The translations under genes and the position numbers were made by a program. From NCBI RefSeq assembly GCF_033115175.1, contig NC_084839.1, forward strand, positions 43,345,467 to 43,409,466: 64,000 nucleotides of DNA, in the 5' to 3' direction. Positions 50,800-62,905 of this stretch are shown here, piece after piece (positions within the stretch are counted from its first letter, which is position 1; each line of letters begins with the position of its first letter). The DNA comes from Lepus europaeus. Lineage: Eukaryota; Chordata; Mammalia; Lagomorpha; Leporidae. The notes under the pieces are model-generated. The model was given only the letters and a program-made list of their open reading frames with translations, was not told the origin of the DNA and did not search any database.

Positions 50800-51730
50800 C
50801 AGAAAGCCCGGCCGAATGTCCATCTCCACACTGCGCAGCCTGGCCATCCTTGAGGAGCTCTGCCAGGGTGAGAACAGTTCCAGTGAGGACTGAAACCAGC
50901 AAACACAACACTCGGTGAGCTGAACCAAAGAGGGCTGCTATTAGGGGGGGACATCCAGAACAGATGTCAAGGTCATCCATCCTGGGTCACCATCATGAAG
51001 GTGGTGGCCCAGGGCTGGACACTCTGCCTTGAGGATGCCTCCTGAATACCGGGTGACATTAACACATCGAATTGGCCTCCACTTACCTTGGATTGGTGGG
51101 CAGAGGCAAGGTCCGTGAGGTCACAGAAATGACTTTGGGATAAAAAAAAAATGCGCAAGTAGCAATTCTTGTGCTTTGGACTCCGGGAGAGACTCTCCTA
51201 AGTAGGTTGTGAGAGTGGCAACGAATTGTTGTTACCCTGGGTTCCATCGTGTGCAGAAACAGAAATTCACAAAGATAACTGAACTGCAGTAGGCTAAAAG
51301 GGCAAACAATGGGCCCAACTTCAGAACGCAGCTGGGGTTCGGACTAGAACTGAGAATTGCAATCTGTTGGAAACTCAGGGGAACGTGCTCTCTCCATCCT
51401 GCCTTTCCATTTATCTCTGTATTTGTGTTCATCTTTTCTCTGCTGCTCTGTCTACATGTGAGGTCAAAGACAGATGCCCACAGCTCCCAAGTTCACACCT
51501 CAGCTGCATGAACCAGGTCTATTCCCACCCTCTTCTCAAATACAAACTCCCATGGGCAGGAACTCTGAGCCCAACTGGTTCTCCCCCAAAAATACCCATC
51601 CCTGATCCAGTCAGCTATGGGCAGGGGCGGGGTCACATTAGGTATCACTAACTGCCAGGAGTTCCCTATATGATGGTAGTAGGGCACTTACTGATAGCAA
51701 CTATTTAAGCTGAACATATATCTCAAATTA
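50800..51730. other. Intergenic DNA, nothing recognised
   Basis: This is non-repetitive by eye with no supported exon. Confidence 0.4.
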
Positions 51731-51734
51731 TCTA

Positions 51735-52734
51735 TCATTCACACCTACTAGGATGGCTACACTTAAAAATAAAAGTGGAGAATAACAAATGTTGGCAGGT
51801 ATAAATGTAAAATAGTGCTGTCCCAATTTGACTGTTTCTCAATCAAATTAATCAATTAATCAATAGAATTAATATATTCATCTTAGAACAGAATTAATTG
51901 ACCCATCAATTCTACTCCTGGGTATATGAAAATGAGTGTTTAAGCAAAAACTTGTATACAAATGTTGACAGCTGCAAAAAGATGGAAACCTAAAATGCCC
52001 ATCATCCACTGACTGGATAAGCAAAATGCACTACAGTCATCCAGTGGAATATTATTTAACCTTAAAGAGAAATGAAGTTCTGATGCATGCTAAAACAGAA
52101 CCTTGGGGACATTATGCTGAGTAAAAAAAGCCATATACCAAAGTCTGCATATTGTGTGATTCCATTGATATGAAATGTCCAGAACAGGCAAATCCACAGA
52201 GACAGAAAGCAGAACAGGGGACAGGAAGATGGAAGGATGAAAGTGGGGTCTCCTGTTGGGGTGATAAAAGTGCTCTGGAGGGGGCCGGTGCTGTGGCGCA
52301 GTGGGTTAAAGGCCTGGCCTGCAGCACTGGCATCCCATATGGGCGCTAGTTTGAGTCTCAGCTGCTCCACTTCTGATCCAGCTCTCAGCTATGGCCCAGG
52401 AAAGCAGTAGAAGATGGCCCAAGTGCTTGGGCCCCTGCACCCACATGGGAGACCCAGAAGAAGCTCCTGGGTCCTGGCTTCGGATCGGCGCAGCTCCACC
52501 CATTGTGGCCATTTGGGGAGTGAACCAGCAGACAGAAGACCTCTCTCTCACTGTCTCTACCTCTCTAACTCAGTCTTTCAAATAAATTAGATAAATCTTA
52601 AAAAACAAAACAAAACAAAACAAAAAACCTACTAAAAAAAAAGTGCTCTGGAACCAGGAAGTGCTGCTGATAGTTGTGTAATATTCAGAAAGTACCAAAT
52701 GTCACTGGATTATATGCTTGCAAATGGTTACTGT
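51735..52734 (+). mobile_element. L1M-type LINE-1 3' end, plus, split by a CSINE
   Basis: The end of ORF2 and the 3' UTR read in order: CAATTCTACTCCTGGGTATA, GTGGAATATTATTTAACC, GATTCCATTGATATGAAATG and GGGGTGATAAAAGTGCTCTGG. After the CSINE (52280-52638) the element resumes GTGCTCTGGAACCAGG and continues to GCTTGCAAATGG. ORF2 remnants are broken and cannot encode protein. Confidence 0.85.
52280..52638 (+). mobile_element. CSINE, plus, inserted in an L1
   Basis: The duplication AAAAGTGCTCTGGA is at 52266-52279 and 52639-52652. The tail is (AAAAC)n. Confidence 0.96.
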
Positions 52735-52802
52735 GGGGGCAGCTGTTGTGCTTGGGACACCTGCATACCATACTAGAGTGTCTGGGACCAAGTCCCAACT
52801 CC

Positions 52803-52905
52803 CTTTCTTTCTTCTTCTTTCATCTTTTCTTCTCCTCTCCTCTCCTCTCCTTCTCTCCCTGTCCCTCTTCCTGTCTCTGTCCCTCTCCCTCTCCCTCTTC
52901 TTTCT
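52803..52905. repeat. Polypyrimidine tract
   Basis: About 100 bp contains only C and T apart from a few bases, with CTCCT and CCCTCT units. It lies between the old CSINE and the inserted minus copy. Confidence 0.85.
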
Positions 52906-53205
52906 AGATTTTTTAAAAAAATAGTTGAGGGGCAGAGTTACGGGGTGGGGAGTGTTTCTATCCACTGGTTCACTCCCCAAACAGCCTCAATGGCCAGAAC
53001 TGGGCCAATCCAAAGCCACGAGCCAGGAGCTTCAGGTCTCCCATGTGGGTGCAGGGGCCCAAAGACTTGGGCCATCTTCTACTGCTTTCCCAGGCCACAG
53101 CAGAGAGCTGGATCAGAAGCAGAGCAGCTGGGTCTCGAACTGGCGCCCATAGGAGATGCTAGCACTGCAGGCTGCGGCTTCACCCACTATGGACAGTGCC
53201 GAGCC
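52906..53205 (-). mobile_element. CSINE, minus
   Basis: It runs from TTTTTTAAAAAAATAGTTGAG to ACTATGGACAGTGCCGAGCC, with the last bases of the head altered. Confidence 0.88.
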
Positions 53206-53689
53206 ACACCCCCCACCCCGCCACCTCCCCTTCTGATTCCAACTTCTTGCTAAGGCACACCCTGAGAAGAAACAGATGATGGTTCATGGACTTGAGTTCC
53301 TGCTGCCACGTGGGAGACCTAGATGGAATTCTTGGCTCCTGGCTTTGACCTGGCCCAGCACCAGCTGTTGCAGGCATTTTGAGAGTTAACCAGTGGATGG
53401 AAGATATCCACTCCCCACCCCCACTTTGCTCTTCCTTTCAAACAAGTAAAAATAAACTTTAGAATGACTGGAATGGTAAATGTGTTCCACCATAATTAAA
53501 AAACACATGCCTACCACATAAAAATGTTCTGACACAGTGTCCCAGGCCAGAGCGAACAGTGGCCCTAAAGCATTGTCTGGCCTTTGCTCCCATAAGGTAC
53601 TGGCACTGAAGTGGGTTGCATAGCAGGCAAAAGAAAAAAGACTTGTCCCAGTTACTCCCCTGGACCCACAGGTTCTGCAAACATGAATT

Positions 53690-55850
53690 GAGCACTTATT
53701 ATGTGCCAATCTGTGCCAGGCATCAAGCCTAAGAGGGATAAGAGGCCTAGTCCCTGGTCTTCAAAGGCTGACAGATGAGTGGAGCAAAGGCAAACAAATA
53801 GGGAATTTCAATATAATGTAAGGAGTGCTGAAACTAAGCCAGGGTGTGTCGGGAATTCAGAGGAGGTGTAGCGTGTGAGCCAGCACCTCAGCTGGTCCCG
53901 GGGGGATGAGCAGGGCTTCTCCCCGGAGATGGCAGTGGGAGAGAAGGGCACGGAGGCAGTGTGAGGGGCGGGCTCGGCACCCTCAGAGGGCATGGTAATA
54001 GGGGTGTATAAGACAAAGGGCTGCGGTCCCTGTGTGAGAGCCGAGGCTTCTGGGGAGCCAGGGGGAGGGAAGGATTCAAGAGAAGGGCCAATAGGTGAAC
54101 AGGGTCACCACTACAGCAAGGCCAAGGAAGACAGGATGAGAGTGACCACGGACCGGCCCACGACGGGGTCATGCTTCCCTTTGCACACTTTGCAGACTCG
54201 GCAGGTGTGGCTGCAGCAAGCCTACTGCACGGTACAGTTTGGCTGGGACAAGACAAGGCACAGCGTAGTAGGGGGGGCACGTGCATGTCCTCCACAGAAA
54301 GGCGAGATGAGACACAGAGCTGGAAGGCAGAGGAGGAGGAGGAGCAGTGGTGCTGCCCAAGCGTGCCAAGGCTGCAGAGCCTTGTGGGGTGGGCTGGGGG
54401 TGGTTTTGGACAGGTCAGGAGGGGGCCTGGCCCCTGAGATGGGGGTGGCAAGAATCGTGGGGGGAAGCTCCGCGTCAACTCAGTCTAAGCTGCGGGTACC
54501 ACGCATCGCCATTCTGTGCCTGCACCCTCCCGCCCCTCGGCTGCCTTGTCATGGCTCCCGTTGGCTTGCACCCCAGTCTCTTCGAGGGGCTCCTCTTCCA
54601 CTGACATCTGGGCTCCTGGACCCTGCTGGGGAAAGTCGCAGCCCACTCAGGCTGGCGCTAGGACAAAGTTACCATCCAGGCAACCTGGAAACCCTTATAG
54701 CACCCCTCTCAGCAGCCTGGCCCATGCAGTGGAATCCCTGGCCCTGGGGCACCAGCAAAGACCAGCATCTAGTGGAGTGGAGGAAGGGCTGCCTGCTGGG
54801 GCAGCCTCTGAGGGGCGGGAGGGCTTGGGCACAGAGGCAAAGCCGCAGCGTGGGGGTGGGGAGTCTGCGGCAGCGGCAGAAAGCGGCAGGGGAAAGAGAT
54901 GGAGGCTTGGAGGAGGCTGGAAAGCTAGCACACTGCGGGTTAGCAGTGGGCAGGCTGGATGGAGGCGGGCAGGGGAAGCTTCCGGGCCAGCCAGAGTCAG
55001 GTGCTAAGTAGGACGGGCACAGGGCCCGGGAGGAGAGGGCTCCATGGGCGCCTCTTGCTGCGCTCACAGCTGCAGCCTCCCCGGCACCCCCCACGGGGGG
55101 ATTCAAGGTGACAACGTTCCCAATGGCATCTGCATGCTTAGGAGAGCCAAGGTGTAGCATTCCTTTCTGAAGACAGGGTTTCTTGGCTGTCAGGGGAGGC
55201 GGAGGTGAACAAAAGGAGAGGAGTGAAGACCTCAGGGAGCACCATGGCTCTGAGCGGTGCCCCTTACTCCGTGCTCTTCCTCCTGCCTTGCTGGCCCCCA
55301 GCCTCTCCCCGCTTCAAGCCTTGCCTCAGACATCACCTCCATGCCGCTGCTTCAGCAGCTCTGGGAATTTTGGGGAAGGCTACTGCACCCTGTATGTCCT
55401 TCTAAGGACAAGTCCCTGAGTCAGTTGGGGCTTGGGAGAAAGGGGAAGTGGAAGGAGTCATCCAGGTGCTCCTTGGTGAAGGCAAAGCTTGCAGCCTTTG
55501 CACGGCTCTGGTCCCCATGAGCCTGAGGCCAGAGAGGTTAAGTCACTGACTCAAAGCAGCACAGCTGGGCCAGCCCCCTTCCCAGCCCCACTCAGAGGGA
55601 GCCCACCTGTTTCCCTTCCCTGCCCACTGCCTGGTCAATCAAAACTTGAGCCTCAGAAGCTCACAGCTGGAATCCAGTGGAAGCATTGTGGGTTGTGCCT
55701 GTCCAACACCCCTTTGCCCTCTTTCTTTGGATCCCAGAAGCCAATCTGGCCCCCTTGCTGCCCCCACTGAAATCTGACTCCTGCACTGAGGCTGTGGCAC
55801 CCAGTGGGGGTTTTTTGCATATCCTTTAACAAAAAATTCCTGTTTGTATC
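53690..55850. other. GC-rich intergenic segment with long but unsupported open frames
   Basis: TTGAGCACTTATTATGTGCC at 53689 opens what looks like an ancient interspersed repeat of unresolved family. After it the DNA is GC-rich without dense CpG clusters, with a 339-codon frame on plus (53992-55011) and others on minus. None shows domain, codon or homology evidence. A small MIR-like piece lies near 55520-55570. Confidence 0.4.
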
Positions 55851-55852
55851 TT

Positions 55853-55900
55853 CTTTTTTTAAAGATTTATTTATTTGAAAGGGTTACAGAGAAAGGCAGA

Positions 55901-55938
<38 letters not shown>

Positions 55939-56197
55939 CTTCCATCTGCTGGGTCACTCCCCAAAAGGCTACATCAGCCTGGGCTGGGCCAGACCAAAGC
56001 TAGGAGCCAGGAGCTTCCTCTTTGTCTCCCATGTGGGTGCAGGGGCCCAAGCAATTAGGCCATCTTTTATTGCTTTCCCAGGCACATTAAACAGGGAGCT
56101 GGATTGGAAGTTGAACAGCCAGGACTCAAACCTGCACCCTTATAGGATGCCGGCGTCACAGGTGGCAGTTTAACCTACTATGCCACAATGCTGGTCC
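55853..56197 (-). mobile_element. CSINE, minus, with (GA)n tract
   Basis: It runs from TTTTTTAAAGATTTATTTAT to CCACAATGCTGGTCCC, with (GA)n at 55908-55936. Confidence 0.92.
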
Positions 56198-56559
56198 CAG
56201 CGCTGGCAACTGTATAAGCAAGGTCTGATGTTTGATGCCAAGCCCCCCAGAAATCCAATATTTACCATCAAGCGAGTACGCAGTTTGCACTCAGTCAGGG
56301 TCTAGGAGCTCTCCACACTGTCCCTCAGCAGATCTTGCCAGCACCAATGCTAAAACACAAGCAGAACCCAAGCAACACTCCTCATCACTCAGCCTGCTGG
56401 CCTCCGGCCCAGGCTCTTGCAAATGCCCCCTTGCTGGTGGGCCTGCTTCCCTCTGTGCCCCTGACGTCCATGACCTGCACACCACCTGGAGGATTCTGTT
56501 ACACAGTGGTAGGTTGGACCAAGTCACTCCTGGGCTCACATCCTCCCAGGAGCTCCCCC

Positions 56560-56905
56560 ACCTCACTCAGAGCAAAGCCAAAGCCCTGACGATGACCCTC
56601 ATGGCCTACATGGTCTGGCTCCATCACTCTTGGACTTCCTTTCCCACCTGGCTCCTCAGCCCCAGACAGATATAAAGACACACACAGATACAGATACACA
56701 CACACACATACTTGCTGCTCCTCTGTTACCCAGGCGACCTCTCACACTTCTGGTCCCTTGCCCATGCTGTACACCCACCAAGAAGTAAGCTCCTGAGGGC
56801 AGGGTTATTGTCTGTTGTATTCATTGCTGTATCCCCAGCATACAGCAAGAGTGCACAGCACTAAACATGTACTCAGTTAGGATCTGAAGAAGGAATGAAT
56901 GTCCA
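56560..56905 (+). mobile_element. L2 LINE 3' fragment, plus
   Basis: CCTCACTCAGAGCAAAGCC, GGCCTACATGGTCTGGCTCC, AAGCTCCTGAGGGCAGGG, CATTGCTGTATCCCCAGC and GAAGGAATGAATG occur in L2 order. A CA-rich insertion sits near 56675-56710. Confidence 0.85.
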
Positions 56906-56960
56906 AATATGAACTGGGCAGCCTAGGCTACTGAGATACATGCAAAAATAATTTCAAAAA

Positions 56961-57290
56961 TCGGAGGGATGGACATTTGGCACAGTTGTTAGGTGGCTGC
57001 GTGGGATGTCCACATCTCGTATCAGAGTGCCTGGGTTCAAGTCCTAGCTCTACCACCTTTGATCCAGCTTTCTGCTAATGTGCACCCTGGGAGGTAGCAG
57101 ACCAGTCAGTGGCTCAAGTACTTGAATCCCTGTCATCTACATGGGAGATCTGGATTGAATTCCTGGCTCCTGGCCTCAGCCCAGCCCAGCCCTGGCTGTT
57201 TAGGGGAGTGAACCAGTGGATGGAAGATCTCTTTCTGTTTCTCTCTCTCTGTTTCTCTGCCTTTCAAATAAAATGAAAATAAATTTTAAA
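56961..57290 (+). mobile_element. Old CSINE, plus
   Basis: GGACATTTGGCACAGTTGTT, CATCTCGTATCAGAGTGCC and CCTTTCAAATAAAATGAAA mark a diverged older subfamily copy. Confidence 0.85.
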
Positions 57291-57415
57291 TTCAAAATAA
57301 AATCAGAGAGAGGCAATCAAACCAAAACAGACATGCATAAATACATAACTATATCTTTCCAGAGTGATAAAACCCCAAGACTGGGGCTTTTGTGGGGTCT
57401 GGGTTTCCTTCTTTC

Positions 57416-57762
57416 TTTTTTTTTTTTTTTTTAAAGATTCATTTATTTATTTGAAAGGCAGAGTTAGAGAGAGGCAGAGGCATAGAGAGAGACAGAGGTC
57501 TTCCATCCACTTATTCATTCCCCAGAAGACTGCAACAGCCAGAGCTGTGCCAATCCAAAGCCAGGAGCCCGAGCCAGGAGCTTCTTCCAGGTCTCCCACG
57601 TGGGTGCAGGGCCCAAGGACTTGGGCCATCTTCTACTGCTTTCCCAGGCCACAGCAGAGAGCTGGATCAGAAGTGGAGCAGCCAGGTCCCAAACCAGGCC
57701 CCATATGGGAATGCCAACACTGCAGGCGGCGGCTTTACCTGCTACACCACAGCGCTGGCCCC
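57416..57762 (-). mobile_element. CSINE, minus
   Basis: It runs from a T run and AAAGATTCATTTATTTATTTG to CCACAGCGCTGGCCCC. CTGGGTTTC repeats at both flanks. Confidence 0.93.
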
Positions 57763-57769
57763 AGGGACT

Positions 57770-58290
57770 GGGTTTCTTAGGAGTAGGGCTGGCAGAGAGA
57801 GTTTTCTGTTTTGTTTTTCAATAAGCTCTTCAGAGAGACATTACATAAATTCCCTACAACCCTTCTCAGAAGTGTTTCACTTCGCTTCAATACCTCCCTG
57901 CTCTGGAGATTTCCATAAGCTTTCTATTAATTGCCCTTGAAGGCGTTTGCTTCCTGGAAGAAGCACGCTCTAAGTTATGAAAACAGAAAACCAGGATATT
58001 TTTATAAGAAGCTCAACCTCGATGCGGGGCCTTGGCAAGCATCTGAAGGACAGCCTGCCCTGGACACAAAGCCATTGGAAGGACTTGGGATCCCTATTGC
58101 TGGGCAACACCCAGCTTCCACCCATCGGGAGTCCCCCAGGGTAGGAGGATGTGAACTGAAGTGATCAGGGACCTTCTGAGACAGCTTCTCTCCTTGTCCC
58201 AGCACAGCCCCTCCCTGTACACACTTACAGAGGTTTCCCTGGGCTCAGGGACTTTGTCCACCTGATCTCAGGTGTCCCCCAAACTCAGTG
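57770..58290. other. Intergenic DNA, nothing recognised
   Basis: A 520-bp stretch without exon or repeat that I can name. Confidence 0.4.
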
Positions 58291-58295
58291 AGGCA

Positions 58296-58610
58296 CAGAT
58301 AGGCATTTGGCACAGAGTTAATACACTGTTTGGGGTGTCTGTGTCCCATATAGAAGTGCCTGGGTTCGAGTCCCAGCCCTGCTCCTGATTTTAGCTTCCT
58401 GTTAATGTTCATCCTGGGAGTCAGCACATGATGGCTCAAGTTTATGGATTTCTGCCATCCATATAGGAGACTGAATTCTGGGATCCTTACTCCAGCTTGG
58501 CCTGGCCCTGACTATTGTGGGCATTTGGGGGAGTGAATCTGAAGATGAGAGATCTCTGTACGTCTATCTGACTCTGTCTGTCTGTCTCTCTGTATTTCAA
58601 ATGCATGAAT
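58296..58610 (+). mobile_element. Old CSINE, plus
   Basis: GGCATTTGGCACAGAGTTAA, GGGAGTCAGCACATGATGGC and ATTTCAAATGCATGAATAAA mark the older subfamily. Confidence 0.85.
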
Positions 58611-58623
58611 AAAGTCAATGATG

Positions 58624-58943
58624 TGGGGATGGGCACGCTTGGGATGCCTGCATCCCATATCAGAGTAGCTGGGTTCAAGTTCTGCCTCTGCTACCATCCA
58701 GCTTCCTGCTAATGCCTATCCTGGGAGGCAGCAGATGATGTTTCACTCAAGTACTTGCAACCCTACTCCCAAGTGGGAGCCCTGGATGGAGTTCCCGGTT
58801 CCTGGCTTCAGCCTGGCCCAGCCCCAACTGTTGGAAGCATTTGGGAAGTGAACCAGCAGATGCAAGTTCTCTTTGTATGTCCTTCTTTCTGTTGTTCTCC
58901 CTTTCAAATAAAAATAATAAATAAATAATCATTAAAAATAAAG
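58624..58943 (+). mobile_element. Old CSINE, plus, tandem with the previous copy
   Basis: It runs from GGGGATGGGCACGCTTGGG to CCTTTCAAATAAAAATAAT and further AAATAA units. Confidence 0.87.
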
Positions 58944-58944
58944 A

Positions 58945-59335
58945 AATTCAATGGTGCACAAGCAATTTCTCTGGACTCTCTATGGCCTCCCCACTCAACC
59001 AGACTTAACAAAGCCCCTCTGGGCCCAAGCAACCTCACTTGGCAACTCCCTAACTCTAGAATGATTTACCCCGGGCCAACAACATTTGTCTTCCGGGTTT
59101 ATCTGATTTCCCTGTCCCCTGCCTCTTCCCCCTCCCTCACCTCCTTCCCGGTTAAAGCCTACTCTGAGGACAGCTCTGTTACCAGTTGTCATCTATCACC
59201 AGTGCCAGGGTGACTCCTCTTTTCCAGAGATGAGTATGTTTTCAGCCACATTCTCAGTTTAGGCATTTAGGTCTGTGAAGGAGGGGAGCAGGAGGCCCCT
59301 ACTTGGATCTCTGAGATATTACCAAGGCACCAGCT
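58945..59335. other. Intergenic DNA, nothing recognised
   Basis: No repeat or exon is identified in this 390-bp gap. Confidence 0.4.
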
Positions 59336-59337
59336 AC

Positions 59338-59630
59338 TATTTACTGAGTGCTGACTGTGTACCTCACCCTACCAGGTGCTTTGCAAATATTATATTGCTT
59401 AAATAATAAGTCTGCATTAAATGATTTAATATGTGTAAAGTGTTCCACATAGTGTCTGGCACATAGGAAATAATTCAAAGTAGCTAATTTTTTTTTAAAT
59501 AATAATCTTTGTAACAACCCTTTGAGCCATACATTGTCTTATTTTATAGACAAAGAACCAAAGTGACTCCCCAAACTCATTCAGATAGGTACAGGGCTAG
59601 GATTTAAACCCAGATACATCTGACTCTACG
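59338..59630 (-). mobile_element. MIR, minus, apparently split by a plus MIR piece
   Basis: The outer parts (GCACCAGCTACTATTTACTG onward; AACAACCCTTTGAGCCAT to GGATTTAAACCCAGATAC) read as reverse MIR. The middle (about 59404-59490) has ATTAAATGATTTAATATGTG and GTGTCTGGCACATAGG, the plus-strand MIR 3' end. Confidence 0.6.
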
Positions 59631-59631
59631 G

Positions 59632-59930
59632 AGCAGGCACGGGACCCAGCAGCTAAGATGCCCACATCCTGTATCTGAGTACCGGGGTACAGTTCCTGAC
59701 TCCAGCTTCTTGCCAGTGCAGACCCTGGGAGGCAGCAGTGATGGCTCAAGTAATCGGATTCTTGCTGCCTATAAAGGAGCCCTGGGTTGAATCGCCAGCT
59801 CCCGGCTTCAGGCTCAACCTAACCCTGGCTATTGCAGGTATCTGGGGAGTGAACCAGCAGATGGGAGTTCTGTCTCAAGTAAATAAACTATTTATTTTTA
59901 AACATAAAACACAAAAATTATTTTTTTAAA
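59632..59930 (+). mobile_element. Old CSINE, plus
   Basis: CCCAGCAGCTAAGATGCCC, GGCAGCAGTGATGGCTCAAG and CTCAAGTAAATAAACTATTT mark a diverged copy. Confidence 0.82.
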
Positions 59931-59938
59931 TCTAGATA

Positions 59939-59961
59939 TGTGTGTGTGTGTGTGTGTGTGG
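59939..59961. repeat. (TG)n microsatellite
   Basis: About eleven TG units. Confidence 0.9.
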
Positions 59962-61830
59962 TGCTGTGTGTATCCCCCCAAAGAATGCGCTCCCCCCATA
60001 GTACCATTTGGATTTCAAACCACAAAAGCCTCAGCTATGTCTGCTCACAGTGAGTCTGGCCTGAAACTTGGGCACACGGGCAAGCCTGTCCTGAGACGCT
60101 GATTTGTAATAAGCCTCTATTTACCATGAACCACTACTCTGCCAGCTGTCTTGCCCTCATTACTTCACAGAGCAGTGGAGGTTATTCTTCCCAGCTGGTA
60201 CTCCCAGCATCTTACTGCTGGGGAAATGACAGCCTGAGAAGAGAGGGAAGTCCCCAGAGCCCCGAGACGTCACAGTCAAGCTCCAGCACCAGCCTCTTCC
60301 ATTTCCTGCGGCTCCCAGGAGGGCCTGGGAAACGGATCGTCCCTGGGCTGCCTTCTAGGACAAGACCCACGGCTGAGTGGCTAATTAGTGTGTGACGCTG
60401 CTCCATGCCCCACTCCTTCCTCATATTCCCCCGGATCACAGCCGGGTTCTCTTTGCCCATTTGACACAGCCCACAAGAGAAGCAGGCTGCATGCATTTCA
60501 GGAAAGGGGGTGTATGGCTGCCTGCCAGGGGCGGTGGAGATTTGGTTAGAACTTGGTGTTAATATGGTCATCCCCTGAATGAACCAGAGAGAACACCACC
60601 AAAATCAACTCCCTGTTTCCATGTCTAATTGCTTCCCAAACTGGGGCTGTTGGCTCACGAGGCAAGGACCTGAATACGACTGCTGTCTGAAAAACCAGTC
60701 AGAGCCCAGTGCCTGTGCGAGACACACATCACTCACGGTGTCTGCCTGCCGGCCCCTGGGGACTGAGGAGAGATCTGTGCTGCGAGACAGCCTTCCCAAG
60801 TGCCTTCCTGAACATGTGCTGACTGCAGGGGCTCTTTGTTCCTTGTGGAAGATGCAAGAAAGCCTCCCTTTGATTTCAGGTGTTCTGTGTGTTACCTTCT
60901 TTCAGCTGAATTCCAGATAAAAACCTTCCAGAAGGTACTCGCCTCCTGCAGCTTGCTTTGAGGCTGTAACAAGAACCGCTACGGGAGGCAAACTGCACAG
61001 TCCGGGTTGACCTCAATCTCCCTGTATCTGATGGATACAGAGTGTCGTCTCAACAAACCCATGCAAAACTCGGAGGACCGCCTAACCCCTTCCAGGGTCG
61101 GCCAGAAGCCTGAACAGTCTGTCTTCATTGTAAGGCTTCCTCCAGGTTTTGTTCCTGGGACATGATGGCTGATGAGATGGTCCTTTGGCCTTGAAATCAT
61201 ACTAAAGAAGCAGTGTGGAGTACTGTCCGGGAGTAGACATGGTTTAAAAGGTTTTCTTCCCACGTGGAGGACACGATCTGCAAAGCTCTGCATTTTCCTT
61301 GCTCTGTTAAATCCAGCAGTACCTTTCTGCTCATCTCATTTCAGGTTCTAACTTGGGCTGACACACTGCACTGATACCAATAACCAGTGAGGTCCTGAAC
61401 AGGGCTGGCAGCCACTCCCCAGCAGGGCAAGGCATCTAGCGCCCAGGGCCCTGGGTCTCCTGAGTGGCTGGGAAAGCCCGCTGCATGCTGGAGTTCCCCA
61501 CAGAGCAGGGCCCATCTGCATCCCTTGCCCTCTAGGGCTCTGATGGCAGTAGGGCTCAGGTGCTGGGCGCAGAGCCCAGACAAGAGCGGCTGGAGCGGGG
61601 GACAGGCAGGGAATTAGGTAGGGCCTGGAAAATACCCCTAGAAATCACTCAACCAAGGAGGAGGGAAGGTCAGTGCAGAGTGACAGGTGAGGGAGTCCAC
61701 TCAGGAAGGCAGTAGTGGAAATCAGAAGGTAATCTGGCAAGATTTAGAGTTGAGGGCAAGCCACGCAAGACAAAACCACCACCACCTGATTTTTGGCGTA
61801 GGTGTCAATGCAAGTTAACAGGAAAGGGGA
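59962..61830. other. Single-copy intergenic DNA
   Basis: About 1.9 kb has no C repeat, L1 or recognised exon. Several 60-119 codon frames occur on both strands without domain evidence. Confidence 0.45.
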
Positions 61831-61962
61831 TCATCTTTCAATAAATTGTGCACAAAGTAGTATTTAACCATAGGTAAAAATGAACCTCAGTTGTTATCTT
61901 GTTCTATGCACAAGAACTAATTTGAAATTCGCCTGTCAAGGTTAAAGCTATAAAGTCTTTAA

Positions 61963-61978
61963 CACACACACACACACA
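61963..61978. repeat. (CA)n microsatellite inside the L1
   Basis: Eight CA units are followed by AAAAGAGAGAGAG. Confidence 0.8.
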
Positions 61979-62232
61979 AAAGAGAGAGAGAAAAGAAAAT
62001 TTTATTAATCTTGAGTTAGCAAACAAAGCTTGAAAATAATTCAAAAAGTTCAAAACGACAAATGACAACTTAATGCTAGCGAACCAAATGTTTAAAAATG
62101 GTTAAAAAGGTACATTTGATGTTATATATTTTACCATAATTAAAACACACACACAGAATGCCTCTGTTCAGGCATTTGGTGGGGTACAGTAGAAAATATT
62201 TCTATTCATCAAAATTTAAAACATCTGTTCTA

Positions 62233-62561
62233 GGGGCCAATGCTGTGGCATAGCAGGTAAAGCCATCACCTACAGCACTGCATCCCATATGGGTGCTGGT
62301 TCAAGTCCCAGCTGCTCTACTTCTGATCCAGCTCTCTGCTATGGCCTAGGAAAGCAGCAGAAGATGGCCAGAGTGCTTGGGCCCCTGCACCTGCGTGGGA
62401 GATGCAGAGGAAGCTCCTGGCTCCTGGCTTTGGATCGGCCCAGTTCCAGCCTTTGCAGCCATTTGGGGAGTGAAGCAGCAGATGGAAGACCTCTTTCTAT
62501 GTCTCTGTGCCTCTGCCTCTCTGTAACTCTGCCTTTCAAATAAATAAATCTTTTTTTTTAA
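62233..62561 (+). mobile_element. CSINE, plus, inserted in the L1 ORF2 relic
   Basis: It runs from GGGGCCAATGCTGTGGCATAG to AATAAATAAATC and a T run. CTGTTCT is repeated at both junctions. Confidence 0.95.
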
Positions 62562-62905
62562 GCTGTTCTTCAAAAGACATTGTCACAGAAATGAAAAGGT
62601 GAGACATATGAAAATTTACAAAATCTGTATCTGACAAAGGACTTGTTCTGGAATATATATAGTACTATATATATATATTCAATAACAAGACAAACAAGCC
62701 AAATATTTTTAAATGGGCAAAAGATTTAAACAAACATTTTACCTAAGAAGATATAATGTTCGTAAATAAGCACATGAAAGATGCTTAATATAATTAGTCA
62801 TTAGGGAAATGCAAATTAAAACCTCAGTGAGAAACTATGATATACCTACTAGAATGACAGGAAATACAAAAGTGGTTATTCCAAATGTTATTCAAAGGAG
62901 TTGGA

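Larger units (their letters stand above)
52735..53462 (+). mobile_element. Old CSINE, plus, split by a minus CSINE and a CT tract
   Basis: Left part 52735-52802 has GGGGGCAGCTGTTGTGCTTGG and GACCAAGTCCCAACTCCC. Right part from about 53228 has TTCTGATTCCAACTTCTTGC and ends AAACAAGTAAAAATAAAC. Confidence 0.75.
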
